Shown here: positions 7,742 through 16,944 of the stretch, one piece after another | Layout: each line of letters opens with the position of its first letter | How positions within the stretch are numbered: position 1 is the stretch's first letter | Assembly: GCA_963931635.1 (NCBI GenBank) | Contig: OZ007034.1 | Coordinates: 1,736,001 to 1,800,000, forward strand | Length of the DNA: 64,000 nucleotides | DNA from: Caccoplasma sp905210875 | GTDB lineage: Bacteria; Bacteroidota; Bacteroidia; Bacteroidales; UBA11471 | Reading direction: 5' to 3' | Program-made: the position numbers and the translations under genes | Notes under the pieces: model-generated | Database searches by the model: none | What the model saw: the letters and a program-made list of their open reading frames with translations, nothing else | What the model was told of the DNA's origin: nothing

Positions 7742-8770
7742 TTAGAGCATCTGTTCCTTGCGGGCGGTCGACAGCATGCCGCACGCGGCTTTTATGTCTT
7801 CGCCGCGCGATGCACGTATCGTGCAGATGATGCCTTTGCGGGAGAGTGCGTCGCGGAAGGCCTCCATTTTCTCAGTCGACGGGCTGTGCAGGTCGACCTG
7901 CGGTATGGCGTGGAAGCGTATGAGGTTGATGCGGCAGTCGAGTCCGTGCAGCAGGTGGGCCAGTTCGTTAATATGGGCGGGGCTGTCGTTGATGCCTTCG
8001 AAGACGATGTATTCGAACGATAGCCGTCGCTGGTGGCTGAAATCGTACTGGCGCAGCAACTCAATGGTGGCAGCGATGGGAAATGCCTTCTGGGCAGGCA
8101 TCAGCTCCTGTCGTTCGTCGGCAAAGGGATCGTGCAGGCTCACGGCCAGGTGGCACTGGCTCTCGTCGAGAAAACGGCGCAGGTTGGGAATTACGCCTAT
8201 GGTCGAGAGGGTGATGCGTCGCGGACTCCATGCGAAGCCGTATTCCGAGGTGAGTATTTCCAGGGCTTTGAGCACCTCGTCGGTGTTGTCGAGGGGTTCG
8301 CCCATACCCATGAACACGATGTTGGTCAGTTTCTCAAATTCGGGCACCGATACAATCTGGTTGATGATTTCGGTGGCGGTGAGATTTTTCTTGAATCCCT
8401 GCTTCCCGGTCATGCAGAATCGGCAATTCATCTTACAGCCCACTTGCGACGAGACACACAAGGTGGCTCTGTCGCGGTCGGGTATATAGACGGTCTCGAT
8501 GAAACTTTCTCCGGCAGCGAAGAGATATTTTATCGTTCCGTCGTCCGACCGGTTGGCCTCTACCGGGGCGGTGTAGCCTATTTCAAAGTCGGCCGACAGT
8601 TTCTCCCGGTTTGCTTTTGACAGGTTGGTCATCTGGTCGATGCTCTTCACCCGTTGCCGGTAGAGCCAGGTGGCGATTTGTGTGGCGGCGAAGCGGGGCA
8701 TGCCGTAGGCGGCGACGATGGCTTTCAGTTCTTCTGCGGTTTTCCCGGCCAGGTATGATTTCTGGGTCAT
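7742..8770 (-). CDS. rlmN: 23S rRNA (adenine2503-C2)-methyltransferase
   Basis: Radical-SAM methyltransferase that modifies A2503 of 23S rRNA, and also A37 in some tRNAs. I start it at ATG 8770 (342 residues). The upstream TTG at 8797 lies inside the -7 box and cannot be used. The radical-SAM cysteines are in CKMNCRFCMTG. The SAM-binding GE motif (MGMGEPLDN) and the C-terminal cysteine in AACGML, which forms the methyl-transfer intermediate, are also present. The gene is a single transcription unit. Confidence 0.96.
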   Translation of the reverse strand: MTQKSYLAGKTAEELKAIVAAYGMPRFAATQIATWLYRQRVKSIDQMTNLSKANREKLSADFEIGYTAPVEANRSDDGTIKYLFAAGESFIETVYIPDRDRATLCVSSQVGCKMNCRFCMTGKQGFKKNLTATEIINQIVSVPEFEKLTNIVFMGMGEPLDNTDEVLKALEILTSEYGFAWSPRRITLSTIGVIPNLRRFLDESQCHLAVSLHDPFADERQELMPAQKAFPIAATIELLRQYDFSHQRRLSFEYIVFEGINDSPAHINELAHLLHGLDCRINLIRFHAIPQVDLHSPSTEKMEAFRDALSRKGIICTIRASRGEDIKAACGMLSTARKEQML

Positions 8771-8794
8771 GGCGATGTGTAATAATGAGTGGGG

Positions 8795-8802
8795 CAAAGG
8801 TA
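8795..8802 (-). promoter_or_regulatory. -7 box of rlmN
   Basis: TACCTTTG on the minus strand lies 25 bases before the ATG at 8770. Confidence 0.65.
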
Positions 8803-8852
8803 GGGATTTGTGTCGAAATAAGAAAGCGGGCGGGTATTCGATTCTTATTTAT

Positions 8853-8894
8853 GACAAGAGAGCGCAGGACTTGTAGGTCTTGCGCTCTCTTGTC
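8853..8894 (-). terminator. long hairpin after the isomerase gene
   Basis: A 14-bp perfect stem (8853-8866 with 8881-8894) continues inward with further pairs. It lies 19 bases after the end of the isomerase operon. There is no strong T run on the minus strand, so it may instead protect the transcript end. Confidence 0.55.
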
Positions 8895-8912
8895 TGTGTG
8901 GTAGAAACCGTA

Positions 8913-11024
8913 TTAATAGAATTTGATGCGGTTGTCTTCTATGTCGGAGTTCTCTTCGAGTACGCTGATGAACTGGTTGAGAAGCAGATATACTTTCTGG
9001 TTGTATTTTTCGGCTTCGGCAGCGGCATCGATAGGCTCGGTGTTGTTTTCTTGGGAAGTTACGGCAAACATATATACGCCGCGGTTTCCGGCTACGGGGC
9101 CTGCCAACTGTCCTTTGGCGGCCGAGGTGGCAGCACCGATGAGAGCGCTTTCGCTACCGAGACCGGCAATTGATGAGGTGTTGAACGTAATGAACTTGGC
9201 CTCTTCTACCTTCGAGTTCATGGCTTGGGCAGCTGCTTCGATGTTGCTCGGGTTCTTGGCTTTCAGGTCGGCCATGATTTTCTCGGCTTTTTTGTCTCTC
9301 AGCAATTCCTGACGCAGGTAGGGTTCGGCTGCGGTTTGGGGCATATATCCCTCTTCGGCGATGTTTGATACCATAGCAACGAGGAATTTGTTTTCGAGGT
9401 TGAAGATTTCAGAGAGAACATCTTTCTTGGCATTGAAAGCCCATCTTACAACCGAACGTCCGTCGTTGAGGGTACCGAACGAGATGTCGTCGGGAGTGAG
9501 TGTGGCGGTGTTGACTTGCAGACCGTTGCTGGTGGCATTGGCTTCAAAGTCGGCCAACTTGGTGTTGTTGGCAATATATTGGCTCACTTTGTTGTAGAGT
9601 TCGCTGTAAGTATCGGAGCTGGGGCGTACGTTCATAACCAGTTGGGCTACGTTGGCTTTGGCTACCGGGGCTTTGCGCTCGGTTACCTGTACCAGGTGTA
9701 TGCCATAGGGCGACTCGATGCGGGCTACGCTCTTGCTGTTGCTGTTGAAGCAGAAGTCGTTGAATTCTTTTCCGAATTGTATGGCATCTATTTCACTTAT
9801 CCATCCTATTTCACCGCCGTTGGCGCCTGAGTTTCTCTCGGCCGAGAAGCGGGAGGCCATTTCGGCAAAGTTTCCACCGTTCTTCAATACGGTGTAGATG
9901 CTGTCTATGCGGGCAGTCATGGTAGCATCGCTGTTGAGCGGGAACATGATGTGGCGCACTTTTACCGAATCGGGGGCGTTGTGTTTGCCCATGAGACGGT
10001 ACATCTTGTAGGACTCATCTTCGAAGAAGGGACCGTAAACGTCGCCTACCGGTGATTTCTGTACGAAGTTCTTCATCTCGTCGTCCATCGAGGATACGGC
10101 AACGTAGGCTTCGGTGTAGGGTACGTCGGTGTTGAAGGTGAGGAATCCGCTCATATCTTTGGTCGAGGAGAATGTCTCACGCAGGGCGTTGATTTTCTCT
10201 TCGGTCGTTTTGTAATCGGCTTCGCTGGGCACGATGTCTACGGCAATGTATTTGATGGTGCGGTGGGCATCTTGTTTGTAGCGCTCTTTATCCTTGTTAT
10301 AGGCGGCAGCCAGTTCTTCGTTGGTAATGGTGATGTCGTTGTCGGCTACGCTCGAATAGGGTTGCAGGGCATAGTTGAATGCTACCGACTCGCGACCGTT
10401 CTCGTACGAGGCTTGCAAGTCGTATTTGTTGGGAGCCATGGTTTTAAGTACCAGCCCGAGGTATTTCTCCGAGAGACGTTGTTTCTTCACGTCTTGTTCG
10501 AGGTTGATCCATTTGGTACGGTAGTCCATGATTTGTTCAACAACGTCGTCGGAATATTGCGAAAGGTCATCGCTGAAAATTACTTGCAGGAAGTTGAGCA
10601 ATTCGGCTTTGTTGGAGAACATTTGCTGTATTTGGGGAGCGATGTGGTCGCCTTGCAGCATATCGGTCAACTCTTCTTTCGATACGGTGATACCTACTTG
10701 GGCTGCTGCATCGCTGATGACCATTTCGCGCACAATCTGGTCGAAGACCTCTTTGTTGATGCGTGCCGAATAACCTTCGGGCAGCGACATTCCATATTGT
10801 TGACGGAACATGGCCTGCATCTCTTCGGTGCGACGGTTTACCAATTCCGAAAATTCCTGTGTTGTTACCTTCTTGCCGTTTACCACTACGACCTTGTCTT
10901 GCGACATTCTGAAAAAGGCTTGTCCCGAATTGAGGAAGTCGCCTATGATAAACGCGAGCAGGGCGATACCGATTACGATGACCAGAAGTCCTGCTTTGTT
11001 TCTGATTTTCTGTAAAGTAGCCAT
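8913..11024 (-). CDS. PpiD/SurA-like periplasmic peptidyl-prolyl isomerase
   Basis: A 703-residue membrane-anchored folding factor. One transmembrane helix lies at about 12-31. A SurA-N-like chaperone region follows (about 41-200). The parvulin (PPIC) domain spans about 354-452 and starts VRHIMFPLN. A second, degenerate domain fills the C-terminal 250 residues. The domain order matches PpiD, which helps newly exported outer-membrane proteins fold. It is the last gene of a unit that also carries a beta-barrel protein and LptC, which supports a role in envelope assembly. A 101-base gap separates it from the preceding gene. Confidence 0.9.
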   Translation of the reverse strand: MATLQKIRNKAGLLVIVIGIALLAFIIGDFLNSGQAFFRMSQDKVVVVNGKKVTTQEFSELVNRRTEEMQAMFRQQYGMSLPEGYSARINKEVFDQIVREMVISDAAAQVGITVSKEELTDMLQGDHIAPQIQQMFSNKAELLNFLQVIFSDDLSQYSDDVVEQIMDYRTKWINLEQDVKKQRLSEKYLGLVLKTMAPNKYDLQASYENGRESVAFNYALQPYSSVADNDITITNEELAAAYNKDKERYKQDAHRTIKYIAVDIVPSEADYKTTEEKINALRETFSSTKDMSGFLTFNTDVPYTEAYVAVSSMDDEMKNFVQKSPVGDVYGPFFEDESYKMYRLMGKHNAPDSVKVRHIMFPLNSDATMTARIDSIYTVLKNGGNFAEMASRFSAERNSGANGGEIGWISEIDAIQFGKEFNDFCFNSNSKSVARIESPYGIHLVQVTERKAPVAKANVAQLVMNVRPSSDTYSELYNKVSQYIANNTKLADFEANATSNGLQVNTATLTPDDISFGTLNDGRSVVRWAFNAKKDVLSEIFNLENKFLVAMVSNIAEEGYMPQTAAEPYLRQELLRDKKAEKIMADLKAKNPSNIEAAAQAMNSKVEEAKFITFNTSSIAGLGSESALIGAATSAAKGQLAGPVAGNRGVYMFAVTSQENNTEPIDAAAEAEKYNQKVYLLLNQFISVLEENSDIEDNRIKFY

Positions 11025-11125
11025 TTATGTGTGTTGTTTTTAAGTTACGGTTATAGGGTGTTTCCCATGATAAAGCGCACGAAGATACAAAAAAAAGTGT
11101 TTGTTTGTGAATTTTGTCGTCAATT

Positions 11126-12427
11126 TTATTGTTTTTCGTTCTCATATGCACCTGTGCCCATTTCGGTATCGGGTTGCTTTATGTGCATGAGCACCCGGCT
11201 GATGCGAGAATTGTTAAGCTCGGTAATCTCAAACGAGAATTTTCCGTTTTCGATGATTTCTCCTTGTTGGGGAACCATCTGGTGGTTGTACAGTATATAT
11301 CCGGCGATAGTCAGATATTCGTCCGACTCTGGCAGGTCGAGTTGATATATTTCGTTGATTTTACTTATCTCCATCCGTCCGGAAAATTCATAGGTGTTAT
11401 CGTCAATTTTTCGGGAGAAGTATCGGGGAGTATCGTGCTCGTCTTCAATGTCTCCGAATATCTCTTCGACCAAATCTTCAAGGGTGATGATACCTGACGT
11501 GTCGCCATATTCGTTGACGACAACAGCGATGCTCTTTTTCTGTTGCATGAGCGTTTTCATCAGACTCTTGGCCGGGGTTGTTTCTGCTACCTGAAGAATG
11601 GGGCGTATAAGAGATTTGCGGTCGGCCGTGCGTTTGAAGAGATCGGACGAATGTATGTAGCCCACGATATGGTCTATATTGTCTCGATATACAGGTATCT
11701 TTGAAAATCCGGTTTCGGAGAATCGTTTTATCAGGGTCTCTTCGGAGATGTCGTTGATGTTGACGGCAATGATTTCGGGCCGAGGTACCATGCATTCCCG
11801 TGTGCTGCGGCTCGAAAATTCCAATGCGTTCTGAAGTATTTTTACTTCGGTGTCGACAGTCGGGTCAGCATTAGATTCATCGATACTTTGCTGTAAAAAC
11901 TCGTCGAGTTCGTCGCGGCTTACGGCATTTTCGTCAGGGGTCTCTTCGACTTTCACTCCCGACAGGCGCAAGATGCTGTCCGATATGGCAGTGGAGATGC
12001 TGGTTATCGGGTACAGGAGCAGGTACACGATAAAACAGGGCAGGGCCAGCAGGCGCAGCCAAAAGTTGGGATTGATGCGGAATAAGGTGTTGGAGAGAAA
12101 TTCCGAGGTAAGCAATACGACAAGGGTGGCAATGAGGGTTTGTCCCGCAATGATGAAGAGCGGCTGTTCATATATTCCTGCCAGCCATGGGCGGGTGAGA
12201 CCGGCTATGCTGATGCCGAAGATGACCAGAGCAATGTTGTTACCCACCAGCAGGGTGGTAATGAACTGTTTGGGACGTCGGGCAAAGAGCGAAAGTATGC
12301 GGCCGGTAATCGACCGGCTTTGTGCATTGAGGTCAATGCGTACTTTGTTGGATGAGACAAAAGCCGCTTCCATTCCAGAGAAAAAGAAGGATAGCAGAAG
12401 TGATATGACGATGAATGCAGGTATCAT
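11126..12427 (-). CDS. CNNM/CBS-domain membrane protein (CorC/HlyC family)
   Basis: A 433-residue protein of the hemolysin-C/CorC family. An N-terminal CNNM membrane domain with about four helices covers residues 1-150. Two CBS domains cover about 205-330, and a C-terminal CorC_HlyC domain covers about 345-420. The family is linked to magnesium/cobalt export and, in Bacteroidota, includes GldE-like proteins. The start overlaps the end of lptC by four bases, so the two genes are translationally coupled. Substrate specificity cannot be read from the sequence. Confidence 0.9.
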   Translation of the reverse strand: MIPAFIVISLLLSFFFSGMEAAFVSSNKVRIDLNAQSRSITGRILSLFARRPKQFITTLLVGNNIALVIFGISIAGLTRPWLAGIYEQPLFIIAGQTLIATLVVLLTSEFLSNTLFRINPNFWLRLLALPCFIVYLLLYPITSISTAISDSILRLSGVKVEETPDENAVSRDELDEFLQQSIDESNADPTVDTEVKILQNALEFSSRSTRECMVPRPEIIAVNINDISEETLIKRFSETGFSKIPVYRDNIDHIVGYIHSSDLFKRTADRKSLIRPILQVAETTPAKSLMKTLMQQKKSIAVVVNEYGDTSGIITLEDLVEEIFGDIEDEHDTPRYFSRKIDDNTYEFSGRMEISKINEIYQLDLPESDEYLTIAGYILYNHQMVPQQGEIIENGKFSFEITELNNSRISRVLMHIKQPDTEMGTGAYENEKQ

Positions 12428-13104
12428 TTGTGTGGCGCGTATTTTTTTGCATTGTTCCGGGGTGATCGGGAGGTAGAAGACCGATTGCCCTTTTCGTCGT
12501 TTTTGTTCTGGTTGATGGGGAATATACCGGTTGTGTGGCGTATCGTATACTGCGTCATGGCTTCGTTTGATACAAAACCTACTCCTTCGATGATTCTGTC
12601 GGCCCTTTCAATGTGTATGGCACTGTCGGAATAGATGCTTCTTTTCTGCTGGTTCCAGTATATCTCTTCGGTAAAGAATCGCTCATCTTGCATATTTTCG
12701 ATGCGGACATCGCCTCTGAGTTTCCATAGTTGCAACTTGTTGTAGAATATGGCGGTATCGCTCAGTATGAAAGATTCGGTATTGAAACTGGAATCGAATT
12801 TTTCAACAAAGATGCCTTGCGGAAAGTACCAGTACGGTTCATCGGCTGTATCAAATACGCGCCATTCTTTGGCCTGTATGCGATAGCGCGTCACACCCGA
12901 GTCGGAAATCAGTGTATTGACATCAAAGGTTGATAGAGATGGTACTTCTTTGGGGTCGCTGAAACTTCCGATGATGGCTTTCTTTTCTTTCTTGCATGAG
13001 CTGAGCAGGGATATGGGGCCGATGCCTATGATAAAGATTGTAAGGACCAGCCTGAATATGCCGATGGAATGACCGTTGATTTTCATATCTTCTACGCGTC
13101 GCAT
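12424..13104 (-). CDS. lptC: LPS export protein LptC
   Basis: A 226-residue LptC-family protein that passes lipopolysaccharide from the LptB2FG transporter to LptA at the inner membrane. It has an N-terminal hydrophobic segment ending LLSSC, a possible lipobox. The family core follows, with repeated beta-strand motifs (TRYRIQAKEWRVFD and KLRGDVRIEN). An alternative ATG at 13086 gives a more typical signal sequence. The C-terminal 25 residues are polar and poorly conserved. It overlaps the CNNM gene by four bases and lies 10 bases after the outer-membrane protein gene. LptB is encoded separately at 46.1 kb. Confidence 0.88.
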   Translation of the reverse strand: MRRVEDMKINGHSIGIFRLVLTIFIIGIGPISLLSSCKKEKKAIIGSFSDPKEVPSLSTFDVNTLISDSGVTRYRIQAKEWRVFDTADEPYWYFPQGIFVEKFDSSFNTESFILSDTAIFYNKLQLWKLRGDVRIENMQDERFFTEEIYWNQQKRSIYSDSAIHIERADRIIEGVGFVSNEAMTQYTIRHTTGIFPINQNKNDEKGNRSSTSRSPRNNAKKYAPHK

Positions 13105-13114
13105 GCGATTGAGA

Positions 13115-14383
13115 TTAGTGCAGGCGGCTCTTGTAGAACCACATTTCGTTGAAGGTCAGTCCAAGCGATATTCTTATTTCATTTTCTCCCACGAGGCGTG
13201 TGGGCGTTGTGCGACGGTTGGTGTAGCCCAGAGTAAAATTGATAATTGATTTGTTACGTTTCATGGGAATACCTGCACCCACGGTGATCTGCGTTTCCCA
13301 TAACGAATTGTCTCCGTTGTCCGATTTTATGCGCGGATAGGCGCGGCTCACACTTACGCCGGCACGGTAGCGTACGCTTTGGAAAAAGTTGTTGGAATAG
13401 ATTTGTGGGAGAAATTCGGCTCCGACAGCAGCTTGGAACGAATTGTTGAAATAGGTCGTGGAGTTTTCAAATTTGGTTTTGCTCCATGGCTGATAAGTGA
13501 AGTCGGCACTTACCATGAGTCTCTCGTCGTAGGTATAGCTCAGACCTGCACCGTATTGAGCCGGCAGGGAATAGCCGTTTCTCAGTGATAGGGTGTCGTT
13601 CTGAAAGTAGGTGGTAGTGCTCGACGAGGTGTTGTAGTTTCCTCCACTGATGTATCCTTTCCCCAGGAGACTCTTGCCGGGAATGTATACGGCTCCCAAG
13701 GTAAGGCGGTTTTTCTTGTTGATGGGTATGACGTATTGTGCGCCGATTTCAATACGATAGTCCGATACGTCGATGATGTTGTCGAATATGGTGGCATTGG
13801 TGGCGTCTATGGTAGATATGGAGGTAGAACTGTTGGAGATTTCGCCGAACAGGTAGTTGACGTTTACTCCGAGAGTAAACCCTTTGAAAAGATAGGCTCC
13901 CAAGCCGGCGAATGCTGCATTGATGCTTCCTTCGCCTGTCTGTCTTACGGTACCGTTGGGTATGTTTCCTGTGTAATCATATCCTACTGTCGAGAAAGGT
14001 ATTACGCCTAGACTGGCGGCCAACCATTTGGCCAAAGGAAATTGCATGGCGAAATAATCAAAACTCCAATTGGTACGACTCTCTTCCAGCGAGCCCTCTT
14101 TCATGCGGTCGATTTGCAGGCTTACTCCAAAATCGCACAGAAACGTGAGCGTGTCTATGGCTGCGTAGGAGGCCGGGTTCTTTATGTTTATCTGTTTTCC
14201 GCTCTGCAAGGCATAGCCTACTCCTCCCATGGCCCGGGAAGCTCCTATGGCATGGCTGTCGAGTGAGCCATATCCGTATCGGGAATAAGGGCTGTCGATG
14301 TTATTTTGCGCACATACGGGGATTGTTGCTATGGATAGCGCGACGACAAGAAATGCGAGTAAAACCGATTTATAAGTAGACAT
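13115..14383 (-). CDS. outer-membrane beta-barrel protein
   Basis: A 422-residue protein with a signal peptide (to about residue 25, ending VCAQ), followed by alternating aromatic/polar strands typical of an outer-membrane barrel. The start of the mature protein reads SPYSRYGYGSLDS. Proteins of this type sit between coaX and lptC in Bacteroides, where they are annotated only as putative outer-membrane proteins. There may be a distant relation to FadL/OmpP1 transporters, but I cannot confirm it. Its start overlaps coaX by 14 bases. Confidence 0.85.
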   Translation of the reverse strand: MSTYKSVLLAFLVVALSIATIPVCAQNNIDSPYSRYGYGSLDSHAIGASRAMGGVGYALQSGKQINIKNPASYAAIDTLTFLCDFGVSLQIDRMKEGSLEESRTNWSFDYFAMQFPLAKWLAASLGVIPFSTVGYDYTGNIPNGTVRQTGEGSINAAFAGLGAYLFKGFTLGVNVNYLFGEISNSSTSISTIDATNATIFDNIIDVSDYRIEIGAQYVIPINKKNRLTLGAVYIPGKSLLGKGYISGGNYNTSSSTTTYFQNDTLSLRNGYSLPAQYGAGLSYTYDERLMVSADFTYQPWSKTKFENSTTYFNNSFQAAVGAEFLPQIYSNNFFQSVRYRAGVSVSRAYPRIKSDNGDNSLWETQITVGAGIPMKRNKSIINFTLGYTNRRTTPTRLVGENEIRISLGLTFNEMWFYKSRLH

Positions 14384-15101
14384 TATGATGCAATATTCTG
14401 TTTAAACCTTTCAATACAATACAATCGTCTACAAAGATGGAGGTTTTTAATTTGTCTGCCAATAAAAAAGCATCTCCCCCCGTTAAAAAAATCAAAAGCT
14501 CGGGATATTCTTGTCGTAACTTCCCGATATATCCTTCGATTTCATGGCAGGCACCGAAGATGGCTCCTGAACGCATGGCTGTTTCGGTGTCGTAACCCAA
14601 TAGCGGCGTATCTCCGTTTTTTTCGACGATGGGCAATCTTTCGGTATATTTGTGCATGGCTCTCAATCGCATTTTTATGCCCGGGGCGATGTTGCCTCCC
14701 AGAAAGTGCGCTTCGGCCGTTATCAGGTCGTAGGTGATGCAGGTGCCAGCATCGACAACCAGAATGTCTCTACCGGGAGCTTCGCCATAGGCTCCGATGG
14801 CTGCCGCAATACGGTCGCTACCCAGGGTGTCCGGTGTGCGGTAGTCGATGACTATAGGAAGGGGTGTTTCGGGTGTAAAATAGTAGAAGCGAGAAATCTT
14901 TGATTGCAAGTATGCTGCCATGTCGGCATCGGCGTGTGCTACAGACGAATAGATGCAGCCCGATATGGGGTAGCGGGCGAGCAGCCTGTCGATGTACGAC
15001 CGGCTGAGACGAGGTATCCGTTCTATCCGGTCGGGATTGTTCCCCTCGGAAAAGAGGGCGGCTTTAATGGTAGTGTTTCCTTGGTCGATAACAAGGTGCA
15101 T
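14370..15101 (-). CDS. coaX: type III pantothenate kinase
   Basis: Phosphorylates pantothenate, the first step of coenzyme A synthesis. The protein has 243 residues and an ASKHA-type fold. Visible motifs are DQGNTTIKAALF at the N-terminus, the GSDRIAAAIGAY pantothenate-binding motif, and DAGTCITYDLI. It heads the minus-strand envelope operon. The link between a CoA enzyme and envelope genes is conserved in Bacteroidales and may simply reflect shared expression. Confidence 0.95.
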   Translation of the reverse strand: MHLVIDQGNTTIKAALFSEGNNPDRIERIPRLSRSYIDRLLARYPISGCIYSSVAHADADMAAYLQSKISRFYYFTPETPLPIVIDYRTPDTLGSDRIAAAIGAYGEAPGRDILVVDAGTCITYDLITAEAHFLGGNIAPGIKMRLRAMHKYTERLPIVEKNGDTPLLGYDTETAMRSGAIFGACHEIEGYIGKLRQEYPELLIFLTGGDAFLLADKLKTSIFVDDCIVLKGLNRILHHNVYL

Positions 15102-15118
15102 GACAGCGATTTTGAGTG

Positions 15119-15126
15119 CAAAGATA
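15119..15126 (-). promoter_or_regulatory. -7 box of the coaX operon
   Basis: TATCTTTG on the minus strand lies 18 bases before the coaX ATG, leaving a leader of roughly 10 bases. Confidence 0.6.
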
Positions 15127-15244
15127 TAAAACCTCCTTTATATATCGGTGGTTGCCCGGCATTTATTTTTGTTTTGCTCTCTTTTCTGCTTTTTCTTTGG
15201 AGGTGATTCGTGATGAAAAACTTTTCTGTTTAAAAAACTTTATG

Positions 15245-15252
15245 TACGTTTG
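15245..15252 (+). promoter_or_regulatory. -7 box of the FtsB-like gene
   Basis: TACGTTTG lies 22 bases before the start codon at 15274. Confidence 0.55.
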
Positions 15253-15273
15253 TAGCAACATTCCAGCAATGTG

Positions 15274-15579
15274 ATGAAGAGAAAGTTTGTGAAAATATGG
15301 TCGTTGTTACGTCGTGTACCTTTGATTGTCTACATCTCCGGTGCATTGATATTCGAGATGGTATTTATTGACGAGAACAGTTTCATTCAGAGCTTTCGTT
15401 ACAGCCGACAGATTTCGCAATTGCGCAGTAGTGTCAATCATTATCAGAAGATTGTTGATGAGAGTAGGGCTCGTCTTGACGAGTTGCGCACCAGTGATGA
15501 AAATCTCGAAAAGTTTGCCCGCGAAACTTATCAGATGAAGCGCGACAACGAAGATGTTTTTGTCATAGTCGATGATTGA
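15274..15579 (+). CDS. FtsB/DivIC-like septum formation initiator protein
   Basis: A 101-residue single-pass membrane protein. A short basic N-terminus is followed by one transmembrane helix (about 14-32) and a coiled coil (about 45-80). The coil leads into the family motif ENLEKFARETYQMKRDNEDVF. In the divisome, FtsB binds FtsL and FtsQ and activates septal wall synthesis. I prefer ATG 15274 over the GTG three bases upstream. The stop overlaps the start of the next gene by eight bases. Confidence 0.88.
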   Translation: MKRKFVKIWSLLRRVPLIVYISGALIFEMVFIDENSFIQSFRYSRQISQLRSSVNHYQKIVDESRARLDELRTSDENLEKFARETYQMKRDNEDVFVIVDD

Positions 15580-15934
15580 TTCCTCCATGAAAAAGAGTAT
15601 AGCAGATACGTTGTTTCAATGTTCGGCGGTAGCTGTGCTTTTGGGAGCTGCTGCTTATACGTTTGTACCCGTTCTTCCCGCCTATTTTCTGGCCGTGGGA
15701 GCTTTGGGGATGTTCCTCACCCGCCTTACCCGTAGGTATAAGGGTACGAATGTGAGGTTGCGCCGTCTGTATCGCCAGGAGCTTTTTTCGGCTCTTATTT
15801 TTATGGCAGCTGCCGCAATGATGTTTTGGCGAGGTGGTGTCGACTGGGTGGTGTTCTTTATTGTGGCTACCGTATTACAAGTTTACACGGCGATACTCAT
15901 ACCTCGCGAAGAGGCAAAAGAAAAGGCTGAGTGA
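15572..15934 (+). CDS. small membrane protein of unknown function
   Basis: A 120-residue protein with about four hydrophobic segments (roughly 12-30, 32-48, 68-85, 90-108) and a basic cytosolic loop (RLTRRYKGTNVRLRRLYR). Translation could start at ATG 15572 or at ATG 15587, which gives MKKSIADTLF. It overlaps the divisome gene by eight bases, so coupled translation is likely. I cannot assign a function. A hairpin terminator follows at 16005. Confidence 0.8.
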   Translation: MIDSSMKKSIADTLFQCSAVAVLLGAAAYTFVPVLPAYFLAVGALGMFLTRLTRRYKGTNVRLRRLYRQELFSALIFMAAAAMMFWRGGVDWVVFFIVATVLQVYTAILIPREEAKEKAE

Positions 15935-16004
15935 ACATGTTTCCCTTGATTTAAGGCTCAAACGGGATTGTGTAAACAATCTGTAAGGTTTTGTCATTAT
16001 AAAT

Positions 16005-16042
16005 AAAAGCAGGTGGAGAGGTTTCCTTTGTACCTGCTTTTC
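16005..16042 (+). terminator. terminator after the FtsB-like operon
   Basis: A perfect 10-bp outer stem (16005-16014 with 16032-16041) has T residues in its 3' arm. Confidence 0.6.
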
Positions 16043-16067
16043 TTAATTATGAATAAATAGCAAAGTT

Positions 16068-16388
16068 ATGGAAACAAGTTCTGAGCAAAAACCTTTTGTG
16101 CCGGCTTCTTCAGTCGAGTATGCCCGGCATAGTATTGTGAGTCGGGAAATTCTTCGGCGGGACGGTGGTAGTGTTACCCTTTTTGCTTTTGATGCCGGTC
16201 AGCAGTTGAGCGAACATACGACATCGTTCGATGCTTTGTTGTCGGTTGTTGAGGGTTCTGCCACGGTTTTTATCAATCGCCAGGAATATGCTGTCAGCGA
16301 AGGTGAGTCGATACGATTACCGGCCGGGCTGCCACATGCTGTGCGTGCCGATAAATCTTTCAAAATGATGTTGACGATGGTGCGTTGA
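16068..16388 (+). CDS. cupin-domain protein
   Basis: A 106-residue single-domain cupin. Motif 1 corresponds to DAGQQLSEHTTSFDALLSVVEG and motif 2 to LPAGLPHAVRADKSFKM. The metal-binding residues are reduced: one His (in SEHTT) in motif 1 and one His (PHAV) in motif 2. Small cupins of this type bind metals or small ligands. No pathway can be assigned from the neighbours. It converges with rplI and shares a bidirectional terminator with it. Confidence 0.88.
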   Translation: METSSEQKPFVPASSVEYARHSIVSREILRRDGGSVTLFAFDAGQQLSEHTTSFDALLSVVEGSATVFINRQEYAVSEGESIRLPAGLPHAVRADKSFKMMLTMVR

Positions 16389-16404
16389 TAAAATGGTTGT
16401 AAAC

Positions 16405-16436
16405 AAAAGAGGAACCGATATACGGTTCCTCTTTTT
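16405..16436. terminator. bidirectional terminator between the cupin gene and rplI
   Basis: A 13-bp stem (16405-16417 with 16423-16435) is flanked by A on the left and T on the right. It therefore works for both converging genes. Confidence 0.85.
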
Positions 16437-16461
16437 ATGAGAATAAAGTTGGGCTTCTCGC

Positions 16462-16920
16462 TTATTCGGCAGTGGCTTCTTCGGCTACTACTTCAAAAGG
16501 AATTTCTACGCTGACTTCTTTGTGAAGTTTTACAACAGCCTTGTAAGAGCCAACTTCTTTGATGGCATCTTTTACAACGATAATCTTGCGATCGATTTCG
16601 TGTCCGAGTTTAGCCAAGGCTTCGGCAACCTGAATATTGGTAACCGAACCGTAGATTTTTCCGGTGGCACTGGCTTTGGTGGCAATAGTGAGGCTTACAC
16701 CTTCGAGTTTGGCAGCCAAATCCAAAGCATCTTGTTTGATTTTTGCAATCTTGTGAGCGCGTTGTTTCAGGTTTTCGGCGAGTTCTTTTTTAGCCGATTC
16801 CGAAGCAATGACAGCTTTGCCTTGCGGAATAAGGTAATTACGACCGTAACCGTCTTTTACGGTAACGATATCGTCTTTATATCCCAAGTTGAGAATATCT
16901 TCTTTCAATATAACTTGCAT
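16462..16920 (-). CDS. rplI: 50S ribosomal protein L9
   Basis: A 152-residue ribosomal protein. The N-terminal domain has the L9 signature (KDGYGRNYLIPQGKAVIA). A long connecting helix leads to a C-terminal domain that binds 23S rRNA. It is the last gene of the rpsF-rpsR-rplI operon. Confidence 0.98.
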   Translation of the reverse strand: MQVILKEDILNLGYKDDIVTVKDGYGRNYLIPQGKAVIASESAKKELAENLKQRAHKIAKIKQDALDLAAKLEGVSLTIATKASATGKIYGSVTNIQVAEALAKLGHEIDRKIIVVKDAIKEVGSYKAVVKLHKEVSVEIPFEVVAEEATAE

Positions 16921-16944
16921 GCTTGTGTCCTCCTTACTTTTAGA